Source: DATJGR01 sp032124855 (GTDB lineage Bacteria > Pseudomonadota > Gammaproteobacteria > Pseudomonadales > Azotimanducaceae). From it: 27,014 nucleotides of DNA. This document shows positions 1 to 8,764 of this stretch, piece by piece. The DNA lies in NCBI GenBank assembly GCA_032124855.1, contig JAQBCT010000447.1, positions 1 through 27,014 of the forward strand, given 5' to 3'. Position 1 is the stretch's first letter; the number at the start of each line of letters is the position of its first letter. Below the pieces are notes generated by a model that had not been told where the DNA came from, ran no database searches, and worked only from the letters and a program-made list of their open reading frames with translations. Made by a program: the position numbers and the translations under genes.

Positions 1-366
1 TCCGCAGACTATCGGTTGATCGCAAGCCTCTCGACAAAGCTGCACGGCATGATGGAAGAGGGTGCGTATATCCGGCGCGGCGACAAGCAGCTTGCTGTGA
101 TCCGTTTTGGCGATGCGTTGGGGTGGTTGATGGACCAGGCCCGTCGGGGCGTCGACATTCAGCGCTACAAGGGCCTTGGGGAAATGAATCCGGAACAGCT
201 GTGGGAAACTACGATGAACCCCGAGATCCGCCGTATGTTGCGCGTCACGGTAGACGACGCTATCGCAGCCGATCAGATGTTCACCACGCTGATGGGTGAT
301 CAGGTCGAGCCCAGACGCGACTTCATCGTTTCCAACGCGCTGTCGGTGGCCAACCTCGACGTTTGA
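1..366 (+). CDS. gyrB: DNA gyrase subunit B, C-terminal end (partial)
   Basis: The reading frame is open from the window edge, so only about the last 121 residues are present. GyrB is the ATPase subunit of the type II topoisomerase that negatively supercoils DNA. The segment carries the C-terminal TOPRIM-side signature: QRYKGLGEMNPEQLWETTM is followed by the typical MNPEIRRMLRVTVDDA stretch, and the protein ends RRDFIVSNAL...ANLDV. That ending is typical of GyrB (compare RRxFIExNAL...NLDI/V) and argues against the paralogue ParE. The last 67 bases overlap the 3' end of the convergent acyltransferase gene. Position next to a plsC-like gene matches the dnaA-dnaN-recF-gyrB neighbourhood of many gammaproteobacteria, which places the window close to oriC (inference). 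Confidence 0.93.
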   Translation, partial: SADYRLIASLSTKLHGMMEEGAYIRRGDKQLAVIRFGDALGWLMDQARRGVDIQRYKGLGEMNPEQLWETTMNPEIRRMLRVTVDDAIAADQMFTTLMGDQVEPRRDFIVSNALSVANLDV

Positions 367-1082
367 GCATGGCGCAGATCCGCCATTGCATCGGACAGAG
401 TCGATTCAGCTATCGCATTGATTTCTTTGCGTCTTTTCCCCTGCGTTGGGATCGGCGGACAGATTCTCACCGTGATGGTGCCGGCGCGTTTGGCGAAGCT
501 ATGCGCGGGCCAGTAGTCGCCGGCGTTGTGGGCGACCACCAGAATGTCGCGGCCACTCGATTCGGCTAGGGCAGCTCCGCCGGCTTGAAAGTCGCGGCGC
601 TCTCCGGGCGGCACCCGCGTTCCCTCCGGAAACAGCACCACCCAGATGTTCTGATCGAGCCGGGCCGTTCCTTCGCGTATGAGGCTGCGCAGGGCGCCGC
701 GCGGGTCCGTGCGATCGATCGCGATGGGCCTCAACAATCGAAATGCCCACCCGAAGAACGGAATATTGAGCAGCTCCTTTTTCACCAGGGTCGCTTGCGG
801 CGCAAACAGGCTCTGCACAAACAGCGTCTCCCAGGTGCTCTCGTGTTTCACGAGCACCACACATGCGGCCGCTGGAATGTTCTGGGCCCCTTCGATGCGC
901 ACGCGCACGCCACAACACAGGCGCAGCCAGGCCAGAACCATGCGCGTCCACACACCGATAACGAACTGAAAGCGAAGTCGATATGGAAATGGCCACGCAA
1001 CAATTACGGCCAGCGAACCCCAGATAACCGTGACGATGATGTAGCCGAGATAGAATGCCAGGGCGCGAACTGCAACGAACAT
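300..1082 (-). CDS. 1-acyl-sn-glycerol-3-phosphate acyltransferase family protein (PlsC-like)
   Basis: A 260-residue membrane-associated acyltransferase, expected to move an acyl group onto lysophosphatidic acid or a related acceptor in the inner membrane. The N-terminus has hydrophobic segments (about residues 6-32 and 38-55). The catalytic block reads VKHESTWET, with His80 followed four residues later by Glu85, so it is HX4E instead of the usual HX4D. The acceptor-binding motif LFPEGTR is at about 150-156, and RPIAIDRTDPRGAL at about 118-131 corresponds to block II. The gyrB-linked acyltransferase of Pseudomonas (PA0005) has, from memory, the same KHxSTWET form. The ATG at 1080-1082 is followed directly by a hydrophobic helix. 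The last 22 codons lie antisense to the gyrB end. It is divergent from tag. The family is secure; the exact acyl acceptor is not. Confidence 0.88.
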   Translation of the reverse strand: MFVAVRALAFYLGYIIVTVIWGSLAVIVAWPFPYRLRFQFVIGVWTRMVLAWLRLCCGVRVRIEGAQNIPAAACVVLVKHESTWETLFVQSLFAPQATLVKKELLNIPFFGWAFRLLRPIAIDRTDPRGALRSLIREGTARLDQNIWVVLFPEGTRVPPGERRDFQAGGAALAESSGRDILVVAHNAGDYWPAHSFAKRAGTITVRICPPIPTQGKRRKEINAIAESTLSDAMADLRHAQTSRLATDSALETMKSRLGST

Positions 1083-1141
1083 GATTTGAGGTCAGACGAT
1101 CCGCGCGGGGCTTCGTCGCAATCTTGGGGCATATCTTTCGG

Positions 1142-1741
1142 ATGGTCAAAGAACAACGCCGATGCACCTGGTGCGGGGATGACCCGCTCTACATGCGCTA
1201 TCACGATGAGGAGTGGGGCGTGCCAACGCGCGATCGAAATGCCTTGTTTGAAATGCTGGTGCTCGAGGGAATGCAGGCCGGCCTCAGCTGGATCACGGTG
1301 TTGCGCAAACGTCGACACCTGCGCGCCGCGCTATTCGCGCTCGCGCCCGAACTGGTTGTGCGTATGGGCTCGCTCGACATCGCCCGCCTGCTTGCGGACC
1401 CGGGGGTGATTCGTCATCGCGGCAAGCTGGCAAGTGTGTCGCACAACGCCGCTCGATTTCTCGAGCTCGATCGCGATGCCGAGGCCGTGACCACGCTATG
1501 GTCATTTGTGGGCGGCGCGCCCGTGGTCAATCGCTGGCACGACTCCCGAGAGGTTCCGGCAACGACACCCGCAGCGCAGCTGATGTCGAAGGCGCTGAAA
1601 AAGGCGGGGTTCAAGTTCGTCGGACCGACAATCTGTTATGCCTTCATGCAGGCGTCCGGCATGGTGAACGATCACCTGCTGGGCTGTTTTAGGCACGCGG
1701 CGTGCCAGGAGCCTGATACGAGACGCCAACTAGTTGACTGA
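1142..1741 (+). CDS. tag: DNA-3-methyladenine glycosylase I
   Basis: Removes 3-methyladenine from alkylated DNA, the first step of base excision repair in the cytoplasm. The start is set at the ATG giving MVKEQRRCTWCG; an upstream TTG at 1124 would add six residues with no family match. The zinc site of Tag enzymes is visible: Cys8, His21 (in RYHDEEWG), and His178 and Cys182 (in NDHLLGC). Conserved stretches EGMQAGLSWITVLRKR, IRHRGKL, SKALKKAGFKFVGPTICYAFMQA and GMVNDH match the E. coli enzyme closely. The length of 199 residues is close to the E. coli protein (187). It is divergent from the plsC-like gene (59 bp between the starts) and convergent with trkA, with only 21 bp between the stops. 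Confidence 0.94.
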   Translation: MVKEQRRCTWCGDDPLYMRYHDEEWGVPTRDRNALFEMLVLEGMQAGLSWITVLRKRRHLRAALFALAPELVVRMGSLDIARLLADPGVIRHRGKLASVSHNAARFLELDRDAEAVTTLWSFVGGAPVVNRWHDSREVPATTPAAQLMSKALKKAGFKFVGPTICYAFMQASGMVNDHLLGCFRHAACQEPDTRRQLVD

Positions 1742-1744
1742 GGG

Positions 1745-1768
1745 GCGCTCTCAGAAGCGCTCTCAGAA
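1745..1768. repeat. 12-bp perfect tandem duplication at the tag/trkA gene junction
   Basis: GCGCTCTCAGAA occurs twice head to tail (1745-1756 and 1757-1768). The repeat spans the trkA stop codon. Read on the minus strand it gives trkA a second in-frame TGA four codons after the first. The first copy plus the start of the second can also fold as a short GCGCT/AGCGC hairpin with a 6-nt loop. Confidence 0.85.
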
Positions 1769-3136
1769 GAAAGAAAGGCCTACCTGAAATAGCTTCTCTA
1801 CTGCGGGGACGCGGCTCTTGTCCACCAGGAACAGGATCACGTGATCGTCCGTTTCGACCACAACATCGTCGTGGGCGATCAACACCGTGTCACCTCGGAC
1901 AACTGCGCCGATGGTCGTACCGGTCGGCAGGTTGATATCTCCAATCGGACGACCGACTACCTGAGACTCTTTGCTGGTGCCGTGTGCGATGGCCTCGATC
2001 GCTTCGGCCGCGCCGCGCCTGAGATTGTGAACACGTACGACGTCACCGCGTCTTACATAGGTGAGCAGCGAGCTGGTCGTTGCCATCTGCGGCGAAATCG
2101 CGATATCGATGTCGCCGCCCTGAACGAGGTCGACATAGGACGGCTTCGTGATGAGCGTCATTACCTGACGCGCGCCCATCCGCTTCGCCAGCAGCGATGA
2201 CATGATGTTTACTTCGTCGTCGTTCGTGAGTGCGCAGAACGCGTCCGTGTTCTCGATGTTTTCCTCTAGCAGCAGTTCACGATCGGTCGCATCGCCATGC
2301 AGCACGACGGTGCTGGATAAATTCTGCGCAAGGCGATTGCAGCGCTCCTGGTCGAACTCGATCACCTTGACTGAAAAATCTCCTTCGATGGCGCTGGCCA
2401 ACTTTTCGCCGATCAGGCCGCCGCCGGCGATGATCACTCGCTTGAACGGTCGCTCGACTCGGCGAAGCTCGTTCATCACGGTGTTGATGTGCTCGGCCGC
2501 AGCGATGAAAAACACCTCATCGCCGGCTTCGACGACGGTGTTGCCCTCGGGAAGAATCGGACGACCGCGGCGAAAAATCGCGGCGACGCGCGTATCCACT
2601 TTGGGCATGTGTTCGCGGATGAATCGAATTTCCTGGCCCACCAGCAGACCGCCTGCGACGGCCTTTACCGCGACCAGCTTCACGCGGCCGTCCGCGAAAT
2701 CGAGAACCTGCAACGCGCCAGGATGCTCCAGAAGCTGTTGGATCTCGTTGGTGACCACCTGCTCCGGGTTGATCAAGACGTCGATGGGCATGTGTTCTTG
2801 ACTGAACAGACCTTCGCGTATCAGGTACGAAGCGGCGCGAATGCGGGCAATTTTGGTCGGCGTTCTAAACAGCGAATAGCACACCTGGCAGGCGACCATA
2901 TTCACTTCGTCGCTGTTGGTGACCGCAATCAGCATGTCTGCGTCGTCTGCTCCCGCGCGGCGCAACACGTCGGGATGTGATGCCATGCCCTGCACAGTTT
3001 GAATGTCGAAGCGGTCGCGCAGCTCGCGAAGGCGGTGCGCGTCGCGATCGACCAGCGTGATATCGAACGACTCGTTCGCCAGATGTTCCGCCAGCGTCCC
3101 GCCCACCTGCCCGGCGCCCAGAATGAGAATTTTCAT
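1763..3136 (-). CDS. trkA: Trk system potassium transporter peripheral subunit TrkA
   Basis: The cytoplasmic NAD(H)-binding regulatory subunit that gates the TrkH/TrkG K+ channel. It is 457 residues, the usual length (E. coli 458). It has two tandem RCK modules. The first begins MKILILGAGQVGGTLAEHLA with the Rossmann glycine motif, and its following strand ends in LVDRD. The second begins VIIAGGGLIGEKLA at about residue 235, with VIEFDQERC for the adenosine ribose. RCK-C halves follow each one. The start is the ATG at 3134-3136; upstream in-frame codons have no family similarity. It is the last gene of the def-fmt-rsmB-trkA unit and begins 10 bp after the rsmB stop. No trkH or trkG is present in the window, so the membrane partner must be elsewhere. 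Confidence 0.95.
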   Translation of the reverse strand: MKILILGAGQVGGTLAEHLANESFDITLVDRDAHRLRELRDRFDIQTVQGMASHPDVLRRAGADDADMLIAVTNSDEVNMVACQVCYSLFRTPTKIARIRAASYLIREGLFSQEHMPIDVLINPEQVVTNEIQQLLEHPGALQVLDFADGRVKLVAVKAVAGGLLVGQEIRFIREHMPKVDTRVAAIFRRGRPILPEGNTVVEAGDEVFFIAAAEHINTVMNELRRVERPFKRVIIAGGGLIGEKLASAIEGDFSVKVIEFDQERCNRLAQNLSSTVVLHGDATDRELLLEENIENTDAFCALTNDDEVNIMSSLLAKRMGARQVMTLITKPSYVDLVQGGDIDIAISPQMATTSSLLTYVRRGDVVRVHNLRRGAAEAIEAIAHGTSKESQVVGRPIGDINLPTGTTIGAVVRGDTVLIAHDDVVVETDDHVILFLVDKSRVPAVEKLFQVGLSFF

Positions 3137-3146
3137 TGGCTTGCGA

Positions 3147-4416
3147 TCAACGCTTCTCGATGCGTGCGTAGAAAAAACCGTCAGGGCCATCCACCTGCGG
3201 CATCAGTTGCCGGCCGTGGCGCGTTTGAATACCCCAAGCGGCGTCGATGGGGATCAGCATGGCGTCAGGTGTTGCCATGACGAAATCGTCGATCACGCGA
3301 TCGTTCTCTTCCGCCAGAACCGAACACGTGCAGTACAGCAACTGCCCGCCCGTCTGAAGTACGCGCCACAGACCGGCGAGCAGTCTACTTTGAATCGCGT
3401 GATACCTGGGCAGATCGGATGCCTCCTTGAGTAGCTTGATATCCGGGTGGCGACGGAGGGTTCCGGTTCCGCTGCAGGGCGCATCGAGCAGGATGCGCTG
3501 GAACGGTTTGCCGTCCCACCAGGTGAGCGCGCCTGCATCACCTTGGATCACGATGCGCGGATCCGCGCCGACGCGCCGGCACTCGGTGCGCATCTGCTCA
3601 CAGCGCGCCTGATCCTGATCTAATGCCACCAGTTCGATCCCGTCGCATCGATCCAGCAGGTGCAACGCCTTGCCGCCGGGTGCTGCACATGCATCCAGAA
3701 CTCGATCGCGGGGCTGCGGCGCGAGCAGCTCAGCGGCCCATTGAGCGCCCTCGTCCTGAATGCTGACCAGCCCTTCTGCGTACCCTGGCACTTGGCTTGC
3801 CCCCATCGGCTCTTCCAGCACTACAGCATCGGGCGCGCTACCGGAGTGAGCGCTTACCCCGGTAGTTGCGAGCCGGTCCAGATAGGTGCCGCGATCGATG
3901 CGCCGTTGGTTGACCCGAAGTGCCAAAGGCGCGCGGGAGAGGCTCGCCCGGAGCATGTGCTCCCAATCGTGGGGATGATCCAGGCGCATTTGTTCAATCA
4001 ACCAGTCTGGATGGTCCAGCCGGGCCTGCTCGGTGATCGGAGCGATAGGCCCCTGGTCCGCTGCCGAGCGCAAAATCTGATTCGTCAGTGCGCGGGCCCA
4101 GGGGCGCCCGACCTGGCGCGTCGCAGCGACGGTCTCGCTCACAGCGGCGTAGCTCGGGATCCGCGTGTGGCGCAGTTGGTAAAGTCCGATGACCAGCAGA
4201 CAGAACACAATGGCGTCGCGCGGTTTGAGCGGCGTGTGCAGTCGTGCATCGACCTCCCCTGCCAGCGAGTAGTAGTGACGCACAGAGCCGATGGCCAGCT
4301 CCTGGAGCAGGGGGCGATCTCGTTCGGCCACCTGCGTATCGGTGAGAAATGCATCGAGGGAACGGCCGCCGAATACCACGCGGTGCAACAGTACGGCGGC
4401 TCGGGCGCGGACATTC

Positions 4417-4430
<14 letters not shown>
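3147..4430 (-). CDS. rsmB: 16S rRNA (cytosine(967)-C(5))-methyltransferase RsmB
   Basis: Methylates C967 of 16S rRNA using S-adenosylmethionine. The 427 residues match the E. coli length (429). The N-terminal NusB-like helical domain begins VRARAAVLLHRVVFGGRSL and contains LQELAIGSVRHYYSL. The Rossmann methyltransferase domain has the SAM motif VLDACAAPGGKALHL. Two catalytic cysteines are visible: Cys319 in DAPCSGTG (motif IV) and Cys369 in YCTCSVLAEEN (motif VI, the expected nucleophile). The start is the ATG at 4428-4430 giving MPPIRNVRARA. It overlaps the end of fmt by 14 bases, so translational coupling is likely. The fmt-rsmB-trkA order is widespread in gammaproteobacteria. Confidence 0.94.
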
Positions 4431-5364
<934 letters not shown>

Positions 5365-5380
5365 TTTGCCCGTCATCGGT

Positions 5381-5884
5381 TCAAGCGCGCTCGTGGTGTA
5401 GCTTCTGGAGTTTCTTGCGGATGCGCTGTCGTTTGAGATTGGATAAATAGTCGACGAACAGGCGGCCTTCGAGATGGTCGCACTCGTGCTGAATGCAGAC
5501 TGCCAGCATGCCGGTGGCGCTCATCTGGAAGTGTTCGCCAGAGCTGTTCAGCGCCGCCACGCGAATTGCTTCGGCGCGCGTCACCAGCTCATAAAACCCC
5601 GGCACAGAAAGGCAGCCCTCCTGGCTTTCCTGCAGTCCGCCCACGATCTCAATCTGCGGGTTGATGAAAACGTGGGGTGTGTCGCGCGCTTCCGATACAT
5701 CGACCACGATGATGCGTTTGTGGACATTGACCTGGCTTGCCGCCAGACCAACGCCGGGCGCCTCGTACATCGTCTGCAGCATATCGTCGATCAGCTGACG
5801 GATCTTGCGGTCGACCACATCCACGGCTAGCGCTTTGGTGCGCAGTCTAGGGTCGGGATATTCGAGGATCTCAAGGAGTGCCAT
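5381..5884 (-). CDS. def: Peptide deformylase
   Basis: A metal-dependent hydrolase that removes the N-formyl group from nascent proteins. All three signature motifs are present: GVGLAASQ (residues 44-51), EGCLSVPG with metal ligand Cys91, and QHECDHLEG with His133, catalytic Glu134 and His137. The 167-residue length is normal for the type I bacterial enzyme. The ATG at 5882-5884 opens the family-typical MALLEILEYPDPRLR. It is the first gene of the minus-strand unit with fmt, so formylation and deformylation are co-transcribed, as in most bacteria. It is divergent from the LysM protein gene; the promoters of both must lie in the 125 bp between them, where I see no clear consensus. Confidence 0.96.
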   Translation of the reverse strand: MALLEILEYPDPRLRTKALAVDVVDRKIRQLIDDMLQTMYEAPGVGLAASQVNVHKRIIVVDVSEARDTPHVFINPQIEIVGGLQESQEGCLSVPGFYELVTRAEAIRVAALNSSGEHFQMSATGMLAVCIQHECDHLEGRLFVDYLSNLKRQRIRKKLQKLHHERA

Positions 5885-6009
5885 GGGGGTGTGATCTATC
5901 TCTAGTATTGGTGTAATTTCTGCTGCTAAGATTCAGAACACTAATGGTTTTCCGCCAGTTGAACCGCCGGGTTCCACGCACGGCCGCGTATCATAAAAGG
6001 ATTCAGGAC

Positions 6010-7074
6010 ATGTGGAAATCGGTCCCTGTTTTGCTCAGTGCGATGCTGATCGCCGTGGCAGCCTGGGCGCAGTCCACGGGAAACCTCGAGGGATACCTGC
6101 GACCGGATCATCCTGATACCTATGTGGTGGTCAAGGGCGATACGTTGTGGGACATCTCCGGCAAGTTTCTCGCCAAGCCGTGGCTATGGCCCGAGCTGTG
6201 GCGTGCCAATCCGCAGATCGAAAACCCGCACCTCATCTATCCAGGCGACACAATCCGCTTGGTCTACATAGATGGCCAGCCAGCGCTGGTGCTGGAGCGT
6301 GGCGATGCAGGCCGAACGTACCAGGCATCACCCTCCACCGATGAAAAGTTGTCACCGAGAATTCGCGCGACACCGCTCGAGAACCCAATCCCTGCGATCA
6401 ACCTGCGCGCGATCGAAGGATTCCTGGTCCAAAACCGCGTCGTTAAGCCGGAAGAGCTCGAAGCGGCCCCCTACGTGATTCAAGGCGAAAGCGAGCGCCT
6501 CGTGGTCGGAGGTGGCGATCGCGTCTACGTACGCGGTGCCCTGCTGGACAACGAATCATATAGCTTCGTTCGCAAGGGTCCGATGTATCGCGACCCTGAT
6601 TCGAACGAGCTGTTGGGGCAGGAGGCCACGTACATCGGGCTAGGTCGCTCGGTGGCGCGCGAAGCTGATATCGCAACGATGGTCGTGAGCTCTTCGCGTG
6701 AAGAAATACAGATTGGCGACCGGGTCATGCCCACCGAAGAGCGCGCAGTCGAGTCGACATTCTTCCCGAGCGCCCCGAGCGGCACCGTCGACGGAGAAAT
6801 CATCGCGGTCACCAGCGGTGTGACGCAGGTGGGACAATTCGATGTGGTAGTCATCGACCGTGGTGAACGTGATGGCCTGATCACCGGTAATGTCCTGGCC
6901 ATTTACAAACGTGGTGCGCTGGCGCACGACCGCATCGCCAACGAAACCATTCGGCTCCCCTCCGAGCGGGCGGGTCTGATGATGGTCTTCCGCGTCTTTG
7001 AAAAGCTGTCCTACGCGCTCGTTCTGGCGACAGAGCGCCCGCTGGCGGTATTCGACGAGGTTAAGAACCCTTAA
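6010..7074 (+). CDS. Exported LysM domain protein (PA0020-like)
   Basis: 354 residues with a signal peptide (MWKSVPVLLSAMLIAVAAWA, cleavage expected before QS). One LysM peptidoglycan-binding domain at about residues 38-87 starts YVVVKGDTLWDISGKFL and ends NPHLIYPGDTIRL. The remaining 260 residues show no domain I recognise. The ATG at 6010 is preceded by an AAAAGGA ribosome-binding site; the frame is open further upstream (5944), but that would bury the signal peptide. A LysM protein beside def and dprA is conserved in Pseudomonas and relatives (PA0020 between def and dprA). Its likely place is the periplasm, bound to peptidoglycan; no catalytic motif is visible. The molecular function is unknown. 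Confidence 0.88.
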   Translation: MWKSVPVLLSAMLIAVAAWAQSTGNLEGYLRPDHPDTYVVVKGDTLWDISGKFLAKPWLWPELWRANPQIENPHLIYPGDTIRLVYIDGQPALVLERGDAGRTYQASPSTDEKLSPRIRATPLENPIPAINLRAIEGFLVQNRVVKPEELEAAPYVIQGESERLVVGGGDRVYVRGALLDNESYSFVRKGPMYRDPDSNELLGQEATYIGLGRSVAREADIATMVVSSSREEIQIGDRVMPTEERAVESTFFPSAPSGTVDGEIIAVTSGVTQVGQFDVVVIDRGERDGLITGNVLAIYKRGALAHDRIANETIRLPSERAGLMMVFRVFEKLSYALVLATERPLAVFDEVKNP

Positions 7075-7087
7075 GACGTCTTGGCAT

Positions 7088-7116
7088 TCGGGAGATCGGC
7101 CGGCGCGATCTCCCGA
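7088..7116 (+). terminator. Perfect 11-bp hairpin after the LysM gene
   Basis: The arms TCGGGAGATCG (7088-7098) and CGATCTCCCGA (7106-7116) pair without mismatch around the 7-nt loop GCCGGCG. It begins 13 bases after the LysM stop codon. No T-run follows, so if it ends transcription it does so weakly or with Rho, or it protects the 3' end of the mRNA. The assignment as terminator is an inference from position. Confidence 0.5.
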
Positions 7117-7184
7117 TTCGCGCCTACAGACCCCACCTGAGAATTGCGATGCCATTGGGCGGTTCCGCCGCCATTGGTTAGTCG

Positions 7185-8261
7185 TTGCTGCCTGACGAAC
7201 TGCCTGATTTGCTAGAGCTGCTGTTGTGCCGCGGCATTGGCCGCCGTGCGGTCCGACGCATCGTTATCGACACGCTGCACGGCGGCGGCAACCTTTTGTC
7301 GGCCCGCCAGCGATTGCGCAACCTCCCAGGTTTTGTACCCGCGTCACGGCAGGAACTGGATGACGCGCGCGCGGAGACGGAACGGTTGCAGCTCGTCGCG
7401 CTGCGCATCGGTGACGCGGACTACCCGGCGTTGCTCGCCGCGATCCCAGATCCGCCGATCGCATTGTTTGTTCAGGGAGATGCCAGCGCGCTGAATGCTG
7501 CGCTTAGTGTTGCGGTCGTTGGCAGTCGGCGAGCGTCGAGCGCTGGGCTTCAGATTGCTCGGGTCTTGGCGGCTGACCTGGGGCGGGGAGGTGTTGCTGT
7601 TGTCAGCGGTCTGGCGAGCGGAGTGGATGGCGCTGCCCACGCAGGCGCTCTGGAAAGCGGCGCCGTGACTGTCGCTGTGATCGGCGGCGGGCATGGACGG
7701 CTCTATCCAGCGCAGCACCGCGCGCTGGCGGCCCGCATCGCGCAGCACCGCGGCGCTCTCGTGAGCGAATACCCGGTGACCATACAGCCGCGGCCGGGTC
7801 ACTTTCCGGAACGCAATCGGATCATCAGCGGCTTGAGCGCCGGGATTGTTGTGGTGGAGGCAACCATTCGCAGCGGCAGCCTGATCACGGCTCGCATGGC
7901 GCTGGAGCAGGGACGGGAGGTGATGGCGGTGCCGGGATCTGTGCTTGGTCCGGGTCACGGCGGATGTCATCGTTTGCTCAAAGAAGGCGCGTTGCTCGTG
8001 GAGGGTGTTGCGGATGTGCTGGCCGTATTTGGTGTGAGCCCGGCGGTCGCGAAGGAGACTTCGCTGCCGCAGGACCCACTGCTGCTGAGCGTGTTTCGCG
8101 CGCTGGGAAATGCGAGCGTTGATGCACAAGTGCTCGTGGATCGTACGAACCTGCCGGTCGACGTGCTGTTGGGTGCCCTGGTACGGCTCGAACTGGATGG
8201 GTTTGTCGAGTCTGGTCACGACGGTTATATTCGGCGCCCCTCTCCTACTGGAAGCGCCTGA
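7185..8261 (+). CDS. dprA: DNA-processing protein DprA
   Basis: Binds incoming single-stranded DNA and loads RecA during natural transformation; it is also kept in many non-competent bacteria. 358 residues. The N-terminal helical (SAM/HhH-like) part covers roughly 1-70. The Rossmann-like DprA domain starts VAVVGSRRAS (Gly113-Arg115) and continues with VVSGLASGVDGAAHAGAL, VAVIGGGHGRLYP, FPERNRIISGLS, SGSLITARMALEQGREVMAVPG and HRLLKEGALLV. A C-terminal winged-helix-like segment (DPLLLSVFRALGN to LDGFVE) follows. The start is uncertain: TTG at 7185 is the first start codon after an in-frame TAG at 7179-7181, with no strong ribosome-binding site. The stop overlaps the purE start by one base (TGATG). 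Confidence 0.93.
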   Translation: MLPDELPDLLELLLCRGIGRRAVRRIVIDTLHGGGNLLSARQRLRNLPGFVPASRQELDDARAETERLQLVALRIGDADYPALLAAIPDPPIALFVQGDASALNAALSVAVVGSRRASSAGLQIARVLAADLGRGGVAVVSGLASGVDGAAHAGALESGAVTVAVIGGGHGRLYPAQHRALAARIAQHRGALVSEYPVTIQPRPGHFPERNRIISGLSAGIVVVEATIRSGSLITARMALEQGREVMAVPGSVLGPGHGGCHRLLKEGALLVEGVADVLAVFGVSPAVAKETSLPQDPLLLSVFRALGNASVDAQVLVDRTNLPVDVLLGALVRLELDGFVESGHDGYIRRPSPTGSA

Positions 8262-8764
8262 TGTCCTGGGCAGCCGTGCTGATGGGTTCGGAATCTGACT
8301 GGGCGGTCATGCAGACGACTGCCGACACGCTTGCAGCACTCGAAATCAAACACGAGGTACGCATTACGTCCGCGCACCGTACACCCAAGGCGACCAGCGA
8401 ATACGTTGCGGACGCGGATAAGCGCGGTTGTGGCGTATTCATCTGCGCCGCGGGCATGGCCGCACATCTCGCTGGCGCGGTCGCGGCTCAGACCATTCGA
8501 CCTGTCATTGGTGTGCCGCTGGATGCTTCACTGGGCGGGTTCGATGCGCTGCTGTCGACTGTGCAAATGCCCGGCGGCATTCCGGTGGCGACGGTTGCGG
8601 TGGGCAAAGCGGGCGCCAGGAATGCAGCCTATCTGGCCGCGCAAATTCTAGGGGTCTCAGACCCTGCGGTTGCCAAGCGGGTGCGCGCTGATCGCGACGC
8701 CAATGCTGCACGTGTGGCACAACAGGATGCACAGCTGGCGGAACTGCGTGGCGAAAAACGCTGA
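8261..8764 (+). CDS. purE: N5-carboxyaminoimidazole ribonucleotide mutase (PurE)
   Basis: Catalyses the carboxyaminoimidazole ribonucleotide step of purine synthesis. 167 residues, normal length. Conserved motifs are MGSESDW at the N-terminus, SAHRTP, and VQMPGGIPVATVAVGKAGARNAAYLAAQIL. The glycine-rich loop reads AAGMAAHLAGAVAA, whereas the E. coli enzyme has AGAGGAAHLPGMIAA, so it belongs to a different PurE subgroup from the E. coli protein. The ATG overlaps the dprA stop by one base, and tsaC probably starts inside its 3' end. No purK is adjacent, so whether it acts with a PurK located elsewhere or directly on AIR plus CO2 cannot be told here. Confidence 0.9.
   Translation: MSWAAVLMGSESDWAVMQTTADTLAALEIKHEVRITSAHRTPKATSEYVADADKRGCGVFICAAGMAAHLAGAVAAQTIRPVIGVPLDASLGGFDALLSTVQMPGGIPVATVAVGKAGARNAAYLAAQILGVSDPAVAKRVRADRDANAARVAQQDAQLAELRGEKR

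Noticed and set aside
585..1409. 274-residue plus-strand open frame across the plsC-like gene and the start of tag
   Set aside because: It is antisense to a gene with clear acyltransferase motifs and runs out of frame into tag; its product resembles no family and is rich in Arg, Cys and His, as expected of a shadow frame in GC-rich DNA.
5959..5994. TTGAAC and TATCAT as a promoter for the LysM gene
   Set aside because: The spacing is 24 bp, too long for a sigma70 promoter.
7344..8219. 291-residue minus-strand open frame opposite dprA
   Set aside because: The opposite frame encodes all DprA signature motifs; the antisense product has no recognisable features.
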